This document shows positions 1-8,958 of a stretch of 63,050 nucleotides of DNA, in pieces. Every line of letters begins with the position of its first letter. Position 1 is the first letter of the stretch. This stretch comes from Ruminiclostridium sp. (lineage in GTDB: Bacteria > Bacillota > Clostridia > Oscillospirales > Ruminococcaceae). Made by a program: the position numbers and the translations under genes. The notes beneath the pieces were generated by a model, which saw only the letters and a list, made by a program, of their open reading frames with translations, had not been told where the DNA came from and did no database searches. The stretch lies in the NCBI GenBank assembly GCA_017942025.1, contig JAGAVH010000039.1, positions 26,290 to 89,339 of the forward strand. Direction: 5' to 3'.

Positions 1-1
1 A

Positions 2-2134
2 AAGCCTGTAGTTGCCACCTGCGACGTTCACTTTATGAATCCCGAGGACGGCGTGTTCCGTGAGATACTCCAGGCAGGTCAGGGCTACAGCGACTTTGAA
101 AATCAGGCACCGCTCTATTTCAGAACTACCGATGAAATGCTGGCTGAGTTTGCTTATCTCGGTGAAGAGAAGGCGTATGAGGTGGTAGTTGAAAACACCA
201 ATAAAATAGCTGATATGATTGAAGTCGTAAGACCTATCCCGAAGGGTACCTATACTCCCCATATCGACGGTGCTGACGAAGAACTTCAGCAGCGTTGCTG
301 GGACAGAGCTATGGATTGGTACGGCTATAACGGAGAAATTCCCGAAGTAGTAAAGACAAGACTCCAGAAGGAGCTTGACTCTATCATAAAATACGGCTTC
401 GGCGTACTTTATATGATTGCGCAGAAGCTGGTAGCGTACTCGGAGCAGAATGGATACCTTGTAGGCTCCCGTGGCTCGGTAGGTTCGTCGGTAGTTGCCA
501 TAATGGGTGGTATTTCAGAGGTAAATCCCTTACCGCCCCATTATCGTTGTCCCAAGTGCCGTTATAATGAATTTATAACAGACGGTTCTGTGGGCTCAGG
601 CTTCGACTTACCTCCTAAAAAATGCCCTCATTGCGATATTGATATGCTTCGTGACGGACATGATATTCCCTTCGAAACCTTCCTTGGCTTCAAGGGGGAC
701 AAATCACCTGATATCGACCTTAACTTCTCAGGCGAAGTACAGGGTAAGGTACACAGATACACAGAAGAATTATTCGGTAAGGATCACGTGTTCAAGGCGG
801 GTACAATTTCAGCGGTTCAGGAAAAGACTGCTATCGGCTTTGTAAAGAAGTGGCTTGAATTAAAGGGAACCTCTGCCTGCAATGCGGAGATTTCAAGACT
901 TGCCGCTGGCTGTACGGGTATAAAGCGTACCACCTCCCAGCACCCCGGCGGTATGGTAGTTGTACCCAGCGAATTTGATGTATATGACTTTACTGCGGTA
1001 CAGCATCCTGCTGAAAAGACAGAAAGTGATATGATAACAACCCACTTCGATTTCCATGCACTTCACGATACTATCCTGAAGCTTGACGAACTGGGACACG
1101 ATGTGCCGACACTCTATAAGCACCTTGAAGATATGACAGGTGTAAAGATTGCCGATGTACCTACATCAGACCCTGAGGTAATGAAGCTCTTTACCTCCAC
1201 CGAGCCTCTTGGCATAAAAGAAGAAGACCTCGGAGTATCAAGCGGTACTTATGGTATTCCCGAATTCGGTACATCTTTTACACTCCAGATGCTTAAAGAC
1301 GCACAGCCTAAAAAGTTCTCCGACCTTTTACAGATATCGGGACTTTCTCATGGTACAGACGTATGGCTGGGTAATGCTCAGGAGCTTATTGCTAACGGCA
1401 CCTGCACCATTTCAGAGGTTATCGGTTGTCGTGACGATATTATGGTATATCTTATGCATAAGGGCGTTGAGCCGGGACTTGCCTTCAAGATAATGGAAAT
1501 CACCCGTAAGGGTAACGCTATGAAGCTCTTTGATGAAGAGATAGAGCAGGCATTCCGTGATAACAATGTACCCCAGTGGTATGTTGACAGCTGTAAGAAA
1601 ATCAAGTACATGTTCCCTAAGGCGCATGCCGCCGCTTACGTAATGGGTGCCACAAAGCTCTGCTGGTTTAAGGTATATCATCCGTCAGAGTTCTATGCCG
1701 CAATACTTACAAAGCATACAGAAAACATTGATGTTGATACAGTTCTTGGCGGTGTAAATGTCGTAAGAAACAAGATACAGCAGATACAGAGCAACCCCGA
1801 TGCTACTCCCAAGGACAAGGCAATGGTAGAAGCTCTGCTTCTGGTACACGAAATGATGCTCAGAGGTATCAACTTCCTGCCCGTTGATTATAAAAAGTCA
1901 AAGGCAACCACCTACTCGATAGAGGATGGCAATTTAAGACTGCCCTTTATGGCGGTGGCAGGCTGTGGAGAAAACGCCGCAATCAGACTCAAAGAGGTTA
2001 TTGACGAGGGCGACTACATCTGCGTAGATGATATCCAGTTCAAATCAGGTATCAACAGCACCGTACTCGCAAAGCTCAGTGATATGGGTGTATTCGGTGA
2101 TCTGCCACAATCGGCACAGATTTCCTTCTTTTGA
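2..2134 (+). CDS. polC: DNA polymerase III alpha subunit, PolC type (3' part only)
   Basis: The frame is open from base 2 to the TGA at 2132-2134, so these are the C-terminal ~710 residues of a gene that starts before the window. PolC is the replicative C-family polymerase of low-GC Gram-positive bacteria. Visible are the glycine/serine-rich active-site stretch [12 protein letters not shown] (~residue 145), a four-cysteine zinc module (C-P-K-C and C-P-H-C, ~170-205), the catalytic aspartates in PDIDLNFSG (~230), and AHAAAYV in the fingers region. The exonuclease and OB domains are outside the window. The C terminus looks complete. Confidence 0.95.
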   Translation, partial: KPVVATCDVHFMNPEDGVFREILQAGQGYSDFENQAPLYFRTTDEMLAEFAYLGEEKAYEVVVENTNKIADMIEVVRPIPKGTYTPHIDGADEELQQRCWDRAMDWYGYNGEIPEVVKTRLQKELDSIIKYGFGVLYMIAQKLVAYSEQNGYLVGSRGSVGSSVVAIMGGISEVNPLPPHYRCPKCRYNEFITDGSVGSGFDLPPKKCPHCDIDMLRDGHDIPFETFLGFKGDKSPDIDLNFSGEVQGKVHRYTEELFGKDHVFKAGTISAVQEKTAIGFVKKWLELKGTSACNAEISRLAAGCTGIKRTTSQHPGGMVVVPSEFDVYDFTAVQHPAEKTESDMITTHFDFHALHDTILKLDELGHDVPTLYKHLEDMTGVKIADVPTSDPEVMKLFTSTEPLGIKEEDLGVSSGTYGIPEFGTSFTLQMLKDAQPKKFSDLLQISGLSHGTDVWLGNAQELIANGTCTISEVIGCRDDIMVYLMHKGVEPGLAFKIMEITRKGNAMKLFDEEIEQAFRDNNVPQWYVDSCKKIKYMFPKAHAAAYVMGATKLCWFKVYHPSEFYAAILTKHTENIDVDTVLGGVNVVRNKIQQIQSNPDATPKDKAMVEALLLVHEMMLRGINFLPVDYKKSKATTYSIEDGNLRLPFMAVAGCGENAAIRLKEVIDEGDYICVDDIQFKSGINSTVLAKLSDMGVFGDLPQSAQISFF

Positions 2135-2253
2135 TTTATATCTGTTCATCGCCCGCTAGTGTATAGCGGGCGGTGATAATGCATAAAAAAAGTGATTATC
2201 TATAATACATTTTAGCTTTTCTGCTGAAATACAGGCAGAACCATCTGATTTAG
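2135..2253. other. polC 3' flank with hairpins
   Basis: No gene is visible between polC and the his promoter. A perfect 8-bp GC-rich hairpin, CGCCCGCT/AGCGGGCG, spans 2150-2172 and could end polC transcription, but the T-run expected of an intrinsic terminator is missing. A second weak hairpin, TTCTGC/GCAGAA, lies near 2219-2240. No T-box signature is seen. Confidence 0.4.
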
Positions 2254-2311
2254 TTGACAATTTAGCTGTAATGTGTTATCATAGTATCGTGATAATACAT
2301 TAGCACGCTAA
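2254..2311 (+). promoter_or_regulatory. his operon promoter with palindromic operator
   Basis: TTGACA (2254-2259), a 17-bp spacer and an extended -10 TGT-TATCAT (2274-2282) form a near-consensus sigma-A promoter. Just downstream of the expected start site sits the palindrome TTAGC-AC-GCTAA (2300-2311), well placed for a repressor. TrpR-family HisR/YerC regulators control his genes in some Firmicutes, so that is one candidate; the identity of the regulator is inference. Confidence 0.7.
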
Positions 2312-2385
2312 AGTGAAGAGTGAAAACACATAACTATCGTAAACAATACAAATTTACATAAAGAAAACCGAAAGGAAAGAACAAT

Positions 2386-3606
2386 ATGAAAGGCTACGAT
2401 TTAATCACTCCCGAGGGCACGAGAGATCTGCTCTTTGAGGAATGTGCGGTGAGAAAAAAAGAAGAGGACAAGCTGAGATATCTTTTCATAATGAACGGCT
2501 ACAGCGAGGTCATCACACCGGCACTTGAATTTTATGATGTTTTTAATATGAAAGCAAGAAGCTTCCGTCAGGAAAGTATGTACAAGCTTATTGACGGCAA
2601 GGGCAGACTTATGGTTATGCGTCCTGACAGCACAATGCCTATTGCAAGAATAGTTGCTACAAGATTAAAGGATAGCAACAAGCCGTTAAAGCTTTTCTAT
2701 TCACAGAATATATACCGTTGCAATCCAAAGCTTTCAGGCAGGGATGATGAGATACTCCAGACAGGTATTGAAATCATCGGCGGTGATGAAAAAAGAGCAG
2801 ATTTAGAAGCCCTCTCTCTTGCGGCAAAGGTTTTATGTGAGTGCGGCAGTACAGATACAAGACTGGAGCTTGGTGATAATACCTTCTATAAATATCTGCT
2901 CAGCGCTTTATCTCTTGAAGAGGATGAAGAAACGGTAAGAGCCTTTATCGAAAGCAAGAACACACCTGAGCTTAAAAACTGGATAGCTGAAAAAACAGAA
3001 ACAATAACCGACGGCAACAAGAAAAAGTACGCAGAGTTGCTTCTGGCTCTTCCCAGACTTTTCGGTGGTGAAGAGGTTTTTGAAACAGCAGAAAAGCTCT
3101 TCAGCAATACAGCGCTTGCGCTAAGACTTGAAGAGCTCAAGGAAACCTATGACTCATTATGCAGACTTTATGACAAGGACAGCATAACAGTTGATTTAGG
3201 ACTTGTAAACAAGGCTGAATATTATACAGGTATCATCTTCAGAGGTTATATCGAGGAGTATGGTCAGGCAGTAATTTCAGGCGGAAGATACGATACACTT
3301 GTAGGCAGCTTCGGTGCTGAAGAATGCGGAGCTATCGGCTTTGCGGCTAACGTAAACGCTATCGCCTCAGCCGCTATAAAGAGAGCGGAGGAGAGTTATG
3401 TAAGCAGTGCAGATGTTCTGGTATTTGCAAAGGATGGTTATCTCACCGAGGGTATCCGACATTGCAGTCAGCTTACAGAGGCAGGCGTTATCACTCAGTT
3501 CTGCACCTGCTCCGACGAAGAGAGTGCAAGAGCCTATGCAAAGGAAAACAACATCCCTAAGCTTATAATTATAGGTGAAACTACCGAAACAATAGAAACA
3601 GAATAA
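2386..3606 (+). CDS. hisZ: ATP phosphoribosyltransferase regulatory subunit
   Basis: HisZ is a histidyl-tRNA-synthetase paralogue without tRNA charging activity. It forms a hetero-octamer with short HisG and carries the histidine feedback site for the first step of histidine synthesis. The 406 residues keep class II synthetase motifs: motif 2-like RPDSTMPIARI, the stretch RCNPKLSGRDDEILQTG, and motif 3-like SGGRYDTLVGSFG near residue 300. It is first in the his cluster, preceded by GAAAGGAAAGA, and lies 11 bp before a short-form hisG, the pairing expected of a HisZ rather than a true HisS. Confidence 0.93.
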   Translation: MKGYDLITPEGTRDLLFEECAVRKKEEDKLRYLFIMNGYSEVITPALEFYDVFNMKARSFRQESMYKLIDGKGRLMVMRPDSTMPIARIVATRLKDSNKPLKLFYSQNIYRCNPKLSGRDDEILQTGIEIIGGDEKRADLEALSLAAKVLCECGSTDTRLELGDNTFYKYLLSALSLEEDEETVRAFIESKNTPELKNWIAEKTETITDGNKKKYAELLLALPRLFGGEEVFETAEKLFSNTALALRLEELKETYDSLCRLYDKDSITVDLGLVNKAEYYTGIIFRGYIEEYGQAVISGGRYDTLVGSFGAEECGAIGFAANVNAIASAAIKRAEESYVSSADVLVFAKDGYLTEGIRHCSQLTEAGVITQFCTCSDEESARAYAKENNIPKLIIIGETTETIETE

Positions 3607-3617
3607 AGGAACAGACA

Positions 3618-4253
3618 ATGAACAGTAACAAAACTATACGAATTGCTCTTACAAAGGGCAGACTTGAAAAGGATACGGTAAACCTTTTTGAAAAGATAGG
3701 CTATGATGTATCCCAGCTTCGTGACAAGGGCAGAAGACTCATTCTTGAAATTCCCGGAGCAGATATTGAAGTAGTGCTTGCAAAGGCGGCAGACGTTATC
3801 ACATATGTTGAGCACGGCGTATGCGATATGGGCGTTGTAGGCAAGGACACTATAGATGAATACGGCGGAAAGTTCTTTGAGGTGTGTGACCTGGGCTTCG
3901 GCAGATGCCGCTTTGCACTTGCAGTAAAGGCAGGAACAGACTTTTACAAGGGCTACGGCGTAAAGACTATTGCAACAAAATACCCCAATGTTACAAGACG
4001 CTTTTTTGAAGCCAAGGGAATGGACGTTGATATAGTAAAGATAGAAGGCTCTGTGGAGCTGGCTCCGCTTCTCAGCCTTTCCGACGGTATCGTTGATATT
4101 GTAGAAACAGGTACCACCTTAAAGGAAAACGGGCTTGCGGTATATGAGGATGTATCTCCCATCTCCGCAAGAGTTATCGTAAATCCCGTAAGTATGAAGC
4201 TTAAAAAGAACGATATAGAAACACTCCTTCAGAAGATGGAGAATAATCTTTAA
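3618..4253 (+). CDS. hisG: ATP phosphoribosyltransferase catalytic subunit, short form
   Basis: HisG joins PRPP and ATP to give phosphoribosyl-ATP, the committed step of histidine synthesis. At 211 residues it is the short form, which lacks the C-terminal regulatory domain and depends on HisZ, encoded immediately upstream. It starts IRIALTKGRLEKDT and carries the PRPP-binding stretch DIVETGTTLKENG near residue 155. The ribosome site AAAGGAACAG precedes ATG 3618. It is co-oriented and tightly spaced with hisZ and hisD. Confidence 0.95.
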   Translation: MNSNKTIRIALTKGRLEKDTVNLFEKIGYDVSQLRDKGRRLILEIPGADIEVVLAKAADVITYVEHGVCDMGVVGKDTIDEYGGKFFEVCDLGFGRCRFALAVKAGTDFYKGYGVKTIATKYPNVTRRFFEAKGMDVDIVKIEGSVELAPLLSLSDGIVDIVETGTTLKENGLAVYEDVSPISARVIVNPVSMKLKKNDIETLLQKMENNL

Positions 4254-4272
4254 TAAAAGAAAGGCAAAGACT

Positions 4273-5559
4273 ATGATAAAGATAATCAAAGCTGACGGCG
4301 CAGAAAAAGACTTTCTCGCTGATATGAAGAAAAGAAGCGGCGAAGTAAACCTTGAAGTAGAAAAGACAGTAAAGGCTATACTTTCCGACGTAGCCGAAAG
4401 AGGCGACGAGGCGGTAAAGGAATATACCGCAAAGTTTGACTGTGCAAACGTGCAGTATTACAGAGTACCCGACGAAGTAATCCAGGATGCACTCACAGAG
4501 GCAGATTCCGAATTTGTAAATGCAATGCTTAACTGCGTAGAGAATATTACAAAGTTCCACGAAAAGCAGAAGCAGAACGGCTATATGATGACTGACGAAA
4601 GCGGCTGTATCTTAGGTCAGCGAGTAAGAGGTCTTGACAGAGTAGGCTTATACGTACCCGGCGGTACAGCGGCTTATCCTTCCTCCGTTCTGATGAACGC
4701 TATCCCCGCAAAGATTGCAGGCGTCCGTGAAATCGTTATGGTTACACCTCCCTTAAAGGACGGCACACCCAATAAGGATATTTTAGTAGCGGCGGCTTTA
4801 TGCGGCGTTGATAAGATATTTATGTGCGGCGGTGCTCAGGCTGTTGCGGCTTTAGCCTATGGTACAGACGAGATACCCAAGGTATCAAAGATCGTAGGCC
4901 CCGGCAACATCTTCGTAGCAACCGCAAAGAAGCTCCTTTACGGAACGGTTGACATCGATATGATTGCAGGCCCCAGCGAAATCCTTATAGTAGCTGACGA
5001 GGGCGCAAATCCCAAGTACGTAGCCGCTGACCTTATGTCCCAGGCAGAACACGATAAGCTTGCAAGCTCTGTTCTTGTAACCACAAGCATGAAGGTTGCC
5101 GAAGAAACCGTTAAGGAAATCGAAAGACAGAGCGCATACCTTTCAAGAAAGGAAATCATTGATATTTCCCTTGACAACTACGGTGCAATCATCGTATGCG
5201 ACGATATGGACAAGGCTTGCGAAATTGCAAACGAAATAGCTCCCGAGCACCTTGAAGTGCTTGTGAAGAACCCTCTTGAATACATCGGCAGACTTGAAAA
5301 CTGCGGTTCTCTGTTCTTAGGTGATTATGCTCCCGAGCCTCTGGGCGACTATTATGCAGGTCCTAACCACGTTTTACCCACCAGCGGTACTGCACGCTTC
5401 TTCTCACCCTTATCAGTAGACAGCTTTATCAAGAAGTCAAGCTACATCTACTACACAAGAGAAAAGCTCTTCGGCGCAAAGGATGATATTGTATTAGTTG
5501 CAGAAAGAGAACAGCTCACCGCTCACGCAAATGCTATAAAGGTAAGATTCGAGGACTGA
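4273..5559 (+). CDS. hisD: histidinol dehydrogenase
   Basis: This NAD- and zinc-dependent enzyme performs the last two oxidations from L-histidinol to L-histidine in the cytoplasm. The 428-residue length is typical. Diagnostic stretches are GLYVPGGTAAYPSSVLM (~120), KIVGPGNIFVATAKK (~205), DMIAGPSEILIVAD (~230), the metal and catalytic region SQAEHDKLASS (~257) and APEHLEVLV (~325). The gene is preceded by AGAAAGGCAAAG and lies 4 bp before hisC. Confidence 0.97.
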   Translation: MIKIIKADGAEKDFLADMKKRSGEVNLEVEKTVKAILSDVAERGDEAVKEYTAKFDCANVQYYRVPDEVIQDALTEADSEFVNAMLNCVENITKFHEKQKQNGYMMTDESGCILGQRVRGLDRVGLYVPGGTAAYPSSVLMNAIPAKIAGVREIVMVTPPLKDGTPNKDILVAAALCGVDKIFMCGGAQAVAALAYGTDEIPKVSKIVGPGNIFVATAKKLLYGTVDIDMIAGPSEILIVADEGANPKYVAADLMSQAEHDKLASSVLVTTSMKVAEETVKEIERQSAYLSRKEIIDISLDNYGAIIVCDDMDKACEIANEIAPEHLEVLVKNPLEYIGRLENCGSLFLGDYAPEPLGDYYAGPNHVLPTSGTARFFSPLSVDSFIKKSSYIYYTREKLFGAKDDIVLVAEREQLTAHANAIKVRFED

Positions 5560-5563
5560 TATA

Positions 5564-6622
5564 ATGAATAACAAATGGGAAAATAATATCCGCAGGGTAG
5601 TACCCTACACCCCGGGTGAACAGCCTAAGATAAAGGATATTATAAAGCTCAATACAAACGAAAATCCCTTTCCTCCTTCTCCTATGGTAACAAAGGTTAT
5701 TGAGGAATTTGATAACGACAGACTCCGTATCTACCCCGATACAGATTCTACCGTGCTTGTGAATGCCCTTGCAAAAAGATATAACGTAAAGCCCTCTAAC
5801 GTATTTGTAGGCGTAGGTTCTGACGACGTATTATCGATGGCATTTATGACCTTCTTCAACAGCGACAAGCCGATATTATTCCCTGATATTACATATTCCT
5901 TCTATGATGTCTGGGCGGATGTTTACAGAATTCCTTACAAGACCTTTCCTCTTGATGAGAATTTCAGGATAAATGCAGATAACTATTGCTGTGAAAACGG
6001 CGGTATCATTATTCCTAATCCCAATGCTCCCACAGGCGTACTTGAAAGCACGGATTTCTTCGAAAAAATCGTAAAGGCAAACCCCGACAGCGTAGTTATC
6101 GTGGATGAGGCATATATCGATTTCGGCGGAAAAAGCTGTATAGAATTATGCGAAAAATACGAAAACCTGCTTGTAGTACAGACCTTCTCAAAATCACGCT
6201 CTATGGCGGGTATGAGAATAGGCTTTGCGATAGGCAGCGAAAAGCTGATAAAGTATATGAATGACGTTAAATTTTCCGTCAACTCCTATACGATGAATCC
6301 TCTTTCCCAGTACTGCGGTGCGGCGGCTGTGGAGGACGAGGAATACTTCAGAAAGACTGTAAATGAGATAATCTCAGTCCGTGAATATTCAAAGGAAAAG
6401 CTGACCGCTCTCGGCTTTACCTTCCCCGATTCCTACAGTAATTTTATCTTCGCTTCTCACAAAAGTAAGCCTGCAAAGGAAATCTTTGAGGCGCTTAAAG
6501 AACGTAAGATATTCGTAAGATACTGGAACAAGGACAGAATAAACAATCATCTTCGTATCACCATCGGCACAAGAGAGCAGATGGATAAGATGTTTAAGGC
6601 TCTTGAAGAAATACTGAAATAA
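5564..6622 (+). CDS. hisC: histidinol-phosphate aminotransferase
   Basis: HisC is a PLP-dependent fold-type I aminotransferase that converts imidazole-acetol phosphate to histidinol phosphate. The 352 residues show NTNENPFPPSP near the N terminus, the substrate/PLP stretch IIPNPNAPTG (~148), VDEAYIDFG (~183) and the Schiff-base lysine in TFSKSRSMAGMRIGFA (~208). It starts 4 bp after hisD, consistent with coupled translation. A hairpin and a second promoter follow before hisB. Confidence 0.95.
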   Translation: MNNKWENNIRRVVPYTPGEQPKIKDIIKLNTNENPFPPSPMVTKVIEEFDNDRLRIYPDTDSTVLVNALAKRYNVKPSNVFVGVGSDDVLSMAFMTFFNSDKPILFPDITYSFYDVWADVYRIPYKTFPLDENFRINADNYCCENGGIIIPNPNAPTGVLESTDFFEKIVKANPDSVVIVDEAYIDFGGKSCIELCEKYENLLVVQTFSKSRSMAGMRIGFAIGSEKLIKYMNDVKFSVNSYTMNPLSQYCGAAAVEDEEYFRKTVNEIISVREYSKEKLTALGFTFPDSYSNFIFASHKSKPAKEIFEALKERKIFVRYWNKDRINNHLRITIGTREQMDKMFKALEEILK

Positions 6623-6628
6623 CAATAT

Positions 6629-6668
6629 GGGTGGATAGAAAAATCTGTCCGCCCTGTTGCTGTTATTT
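6629..6668 (+). terminator. weak terminator or attenuator hairpin after hisC
   Basis: GGGTGGATAG (6629-6638) pairs with CTGTCCGCCC (6645-6654), including two G-T wobbles, around an AAAAAT loop, and is followed by a mildly T-rich stretch. It lies just upstream of the hisB promoter, so it may split the cluster into two transcription units. Confidence 0.45.
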
Positions 6669-6695
6669 GACACAGAGTATTATATATGGTAAAAT
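6667..6695 (+). promoter_or_regulatory. internal promoter for hisB-H-orf-A
   Basis: TTGACA (6667-6672), exactly 17 bp, then TAAAAT (6690-6695) with an upstream TGG that gives an extended -10. This is close to the sigma-A consensus and sits in the 93-bp hisC-hisB gap, so hisB and the genes after it can be transcribed independently of hisZ-G-D-C. The TTAGC-GCTAA palindrome of the first promoter is absent here. Confidence 0.75.
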
Positions 6696-6724
6696 AGAAG
6701 CATATTCGGAAAGGAATGATTATA

Positions 6725-7300
6725 ATGAGCGTTATCGAAAGAAAAACAAAGGAAACAGATATAAAGGCGGATTTATCCGTTTACGGCTCTTCAAAGGCTG
6801 ATATCGATACAGGTATAGGCTTTTTTGACCATATGCTGACCGCTCTCACAGTACATGGCGGCTTTGATTTAAAGCTTACCTGCGATGGCGATCTGAAGGT
6901 TGACGGACACCATACGGTAGAGGATTGCGGTATTGTGCTGGGCAAGGCGCTTGCAGAGGAACTGGGTGACAAGAGCGGTATTGTGCGCTTTGGTAGTGCC
7001 TTTATTCCCATGGATGAGGCGTTATCCTTCTGCTCTGTGGATATAAGCGGCAGACCCTATCTTGTATTCAACGCAGAATTTACTGATGACAGAACAGGCG
7101 AATTTGACAACTGCCTGACAGAGGAATTCTTCCGTGCCTTTGCCTTCAATGCAGGAATCACTCTGCATATAAGAAATGAATACGGCAAGAACGATCACCA
7201 CAAGATAGAATCCATCTTCAAGGCGGTAGCCTATGCTTTAAAGCAGGCTGTAAAAAAGAATGATGACGGCTCTGTAGTTTCTACGAAAGGAACACTTTAA
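6725..7300 (+). CDS. hisB: imidazoleglycerol-phosphate dehydratase
   Basis: HisB removes water from imidazoleglycerol phosphate with a di-manganese site. The 191 residues contain both histidine clusters: FFDHMLTALTVHGG with GHHTVEDCG near the N terminus, and KNDHHKIESIFKA near residue 160. It is the monofunctional form without a histidinol-phosphatase domain. An in-frame ATG at 6716 is too close to the AAAGG at 6710-6714; ATG 6725 has proper spacing and gives the usual start MSVIERKTKET. Confidence 0.95.
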   Translation: MSVIERKTKETDIKADLSVYGSSKADIDTGIGFFDHMLTALTVHGGFDLKLTCDGDLKVDGHHTVEDCGIVLGKALAEELGDKSGIVRFGSAFIPMDEALSFCSVDISGRPYLVFNAEFTDDRTGEFDNCLTEEFFRAFAFNAGITLHIRNEYGKNDHHKIESIFKAVAYALKQAVKKNDDGSVVSTKGTL

Positions 7301-7302
7301 TA

Positions 7303-7902
7303 ATGATAGCTATAATTGATTATGGCGCAGGGAATTTATTCAGCGTACAGAATGCGCTTAATTTTCTCGGCATAGAAAATATAATAACCAAGGACAAGGC
7401 TGATATAGAAAAGGCGGATAAGCTGATACTTCCCGGCGTAGGCGCATTCCCTGACGCTATGAAAATGCTTTCTGATGCAGGACTTGTTGACGTTATAAAG
7501 GAGCAGGTAAAGACAAAGCCTCTTATGGGTATATGTCTTGGTATGCAGATGCTTTTTGAAAAGAGCTACGAATTCGGCAAAACCGAAGGTCTGGGACTTA
7601 TTCCCGGTACAGTAGAGCTTATGAAGCCTGAAAACGATCTGCTGATTCCCCATATCGGCTGGAATGCTCTTGAAAAGAATGAAGACTGTCCGCTCCTTCA
7701 GAACGTGGAGGAAGGGGATTACGTTTATTTCGTACATTCCTTTGCAGCGGTAACTGACAGTAAGAACGTAGCGGCATACTGCGACTACGGAATGAAGGTG
7801 CCGGGACTTGTTGCAAAGGGCAATGTTTACGGTTGTCAGTTCCACCCTGAAAAAAGCGGTAAGACAGGACTTGATATACTTAAAAATTTCGCAATGCTTT
7901 AA
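7303..7902 (+). CDS. hisH: imidazole glycerol phosphate synthase, glutaminase subunit
   Basis: HisH is the class I glutamine amidotransferase subunit that supplies ammonia to HisF. The 199 residues start IAIIDYGAGNLFSVQNAL. The nucleophile lies in GICLGMQMLFE (Cys ~80), and the His-Glu pair of the triad lies in CQFHPEKSG near the C terminus. The gene follows hisB by 2 bp. It is unusual that another gene, the small cysteine-motif ORF, separates it from hisA. Confidence 0.96.
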   Translation: MIAIIDYGAGNLFSVQNALNFLGIENIITKDKADIEKADKLILPGVGAFPDAMKMLSDAGLVDVIKEQVKTKPLMGICLGMQMLFEKSYEFGKTEGLGLIPGTVELMKPENDLLIPHIGWNALEKNEDCPLLQNVEEGDYVYFVHSFAAVTDSKNVAAYCDYGMKVPGLVAKGNVYGCQFHPEKSGKTGLDILKNFAML

Positions 7903-7914
7903 GGAGGTTTTACT

Positions 7915-8136
7915 ATGGAAGAAAAAATCTGTACCTGTGGCGAAAAGATGGTAAGGGCACAGCTGTCTTCAGGAATGTTCGGTAGTACAAATATTGTAAT
8001 ACAGGACGAAAAAAATAATATGAACGAATACAGACTAGTTCCCTATGTATGCACAAAGTGTGGTAAGACTGAACTTTATGCAGATTTTAATAATCAGAAC
8101 GGCGACAACGTATTTGTCGGAGGAGTGTTTTTCTAA
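7915..8136 (+). CDS. small zinc-ribbon-like protein inside the his operon
   Basis: This 73-residue protein is not recognised. It has an N-terminal C-T-C (residues 6-8) and a C-T-K-C pair near residue 45, the spacing of a small zinc ribbon, with a polar strand-rich middle. A strong AAGGAGG lies 6-7 bp before ATG 7915. Its stop codon abuts the hisA start with no gap, and the hisA ribosome site is inside this gene, so it is co-translated with the pathway. It could be a metal-binding accessory protein or an unrelated passenger. The gene call is secure; the function is unknown. Confidence 0.8.
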   Translation: MEEKICTCGEKMVRAQLSSGMFGSTNIVIQDEKNNMNEYRLVPYVCTKCGKTELYADFNNQNGDNVFVGGVFF

Positions 8137-8853
8137 ATGATAATTTTACCCGCAATTGATATAAAGGACGGCAACTGCGTTCGTCTTGTAAAGGGCGATT
8201 ACGGCACCGCTCACAAGGTAGCGGATAGCTATATGGATACTGCTTTGAGCTTTGTAAAGGCTGGAGCAGAATGGATACATATGGTTGACCTTGACGGTGC
8301 AAAGGATGCCAGCACAGCCAATAAGGACGTTTATCTTGACGTAGCAAAGAATACCTCTCTTAAAGTAGAGGTAGGCGGAGGCATACGCAGTCTTGATACT
8401 GTAGAAATGTATCTGTCAGGCGGCATTTCAAGAGTAATTATAGGCTCTGCGGCAGTAAAGAACCCTCAGCTTGTAAAGGATGCCGTAAAGGAATACGGAG
8501 ACAGAATCGCTGTGGGCATAGACGCCAAGAACGGCTATGTTGCTACAGAGGGCTGGCTTGAAACCTCTGATGTGCATTTTACCGACCTTGCAAAGGCTAT
8601 GTCTGATATAGGTGTAAAGTACATCATATTTACAGACATTTCAAAGGACGGTACTTTATCAGGTGTCAATGCAGAGCAGTTAAAGCAGATAAACGAAGCC
8701 TGCTCCGCTAATATCATCGCCAGCGGCGGTGTACACACAATAGAGGATATAAAGATTTGCAAAAAGTTAGGACTTTACGGTACTATCTGCGGCAAATCTC
8801 TCTACAGCGGCACACTCGATTTAGCTGAGGCTATAAAGGAAAGCCGCGAATAA
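8137..8853 (+). CDS. hisA: ProFAR isomerase
   Basis: HisA is the (beta/alpha)8-barrel isomerase that opens the ribose ring of ProFAR to PRFAR. The 238 residues start IILPAIDIKDGNCVRLVKGD with the first catalytic aspartate at residue 8. The second lies in YIIFTDISKDGTLSG (~165-180), and the phosphate-binding stretches are VEVGGGIRS and IIASGGVHTIED. The ribosome site GGAGGAGTG lies within the end of the preceding small gene, which points to translational coupling. Confidence 0.96.
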   Translation: MIILPAIDIKDGNCVRLVKGDYGTAHKVADSYMDTALSFVKAGAEWIHMVDLDGAKDASTANKDVYLDVAKNTSLKVEVGGGIRSLDTVEMYLSGGISRVIIGSAAVKNPQLVKDAVKEYGDRIAVGIDAKNGYVATEGWLETSDVHFTDLAKAMSDIGVKYIIFTDISKDGTLSGVNAEQLKQINEACSANIIASGGVHTIEDIKICKKLGLYGTICGKSLYSGTLDLAEAIKESRE

Positions 8854-8906
8854 TTGCTAAAATACACTTAGTTTTGGTACAAATCTATCTTTTTGTTCCA
8901 TTCTAC

Positions 8907-8934
8907 TTGATTTTAAAGCGATATTCAGTATAAT
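8907..8934 (+). promoter_or_regulatory. probable promoter for hisF-I-E
   Basis: TTGATT (8907-8912), a 16-bp spacer and a perfect TATAAT (8929-8934) sit in the 105-bp gap between hisA and hisF. The -35 box is weak and the -10 is strong. No clear terminator is seen after hisA, so readthrough from the hisB promoter is also possible. Confidence 0.55.
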
Positions 8935-8958
8935 AAATACATACCGAAAGGAAAAATT

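Noticed and set aside
2135-2385. T-box or riboswitch in the his leader
   Set aside because: No T-box antiterminator signature, specifier loop or terminator is seen before hisZ.
7336-7845. 169-residue minus-strand frame
   Set aside because: It is antisense to hisH, whose catalytic motifs are all present.
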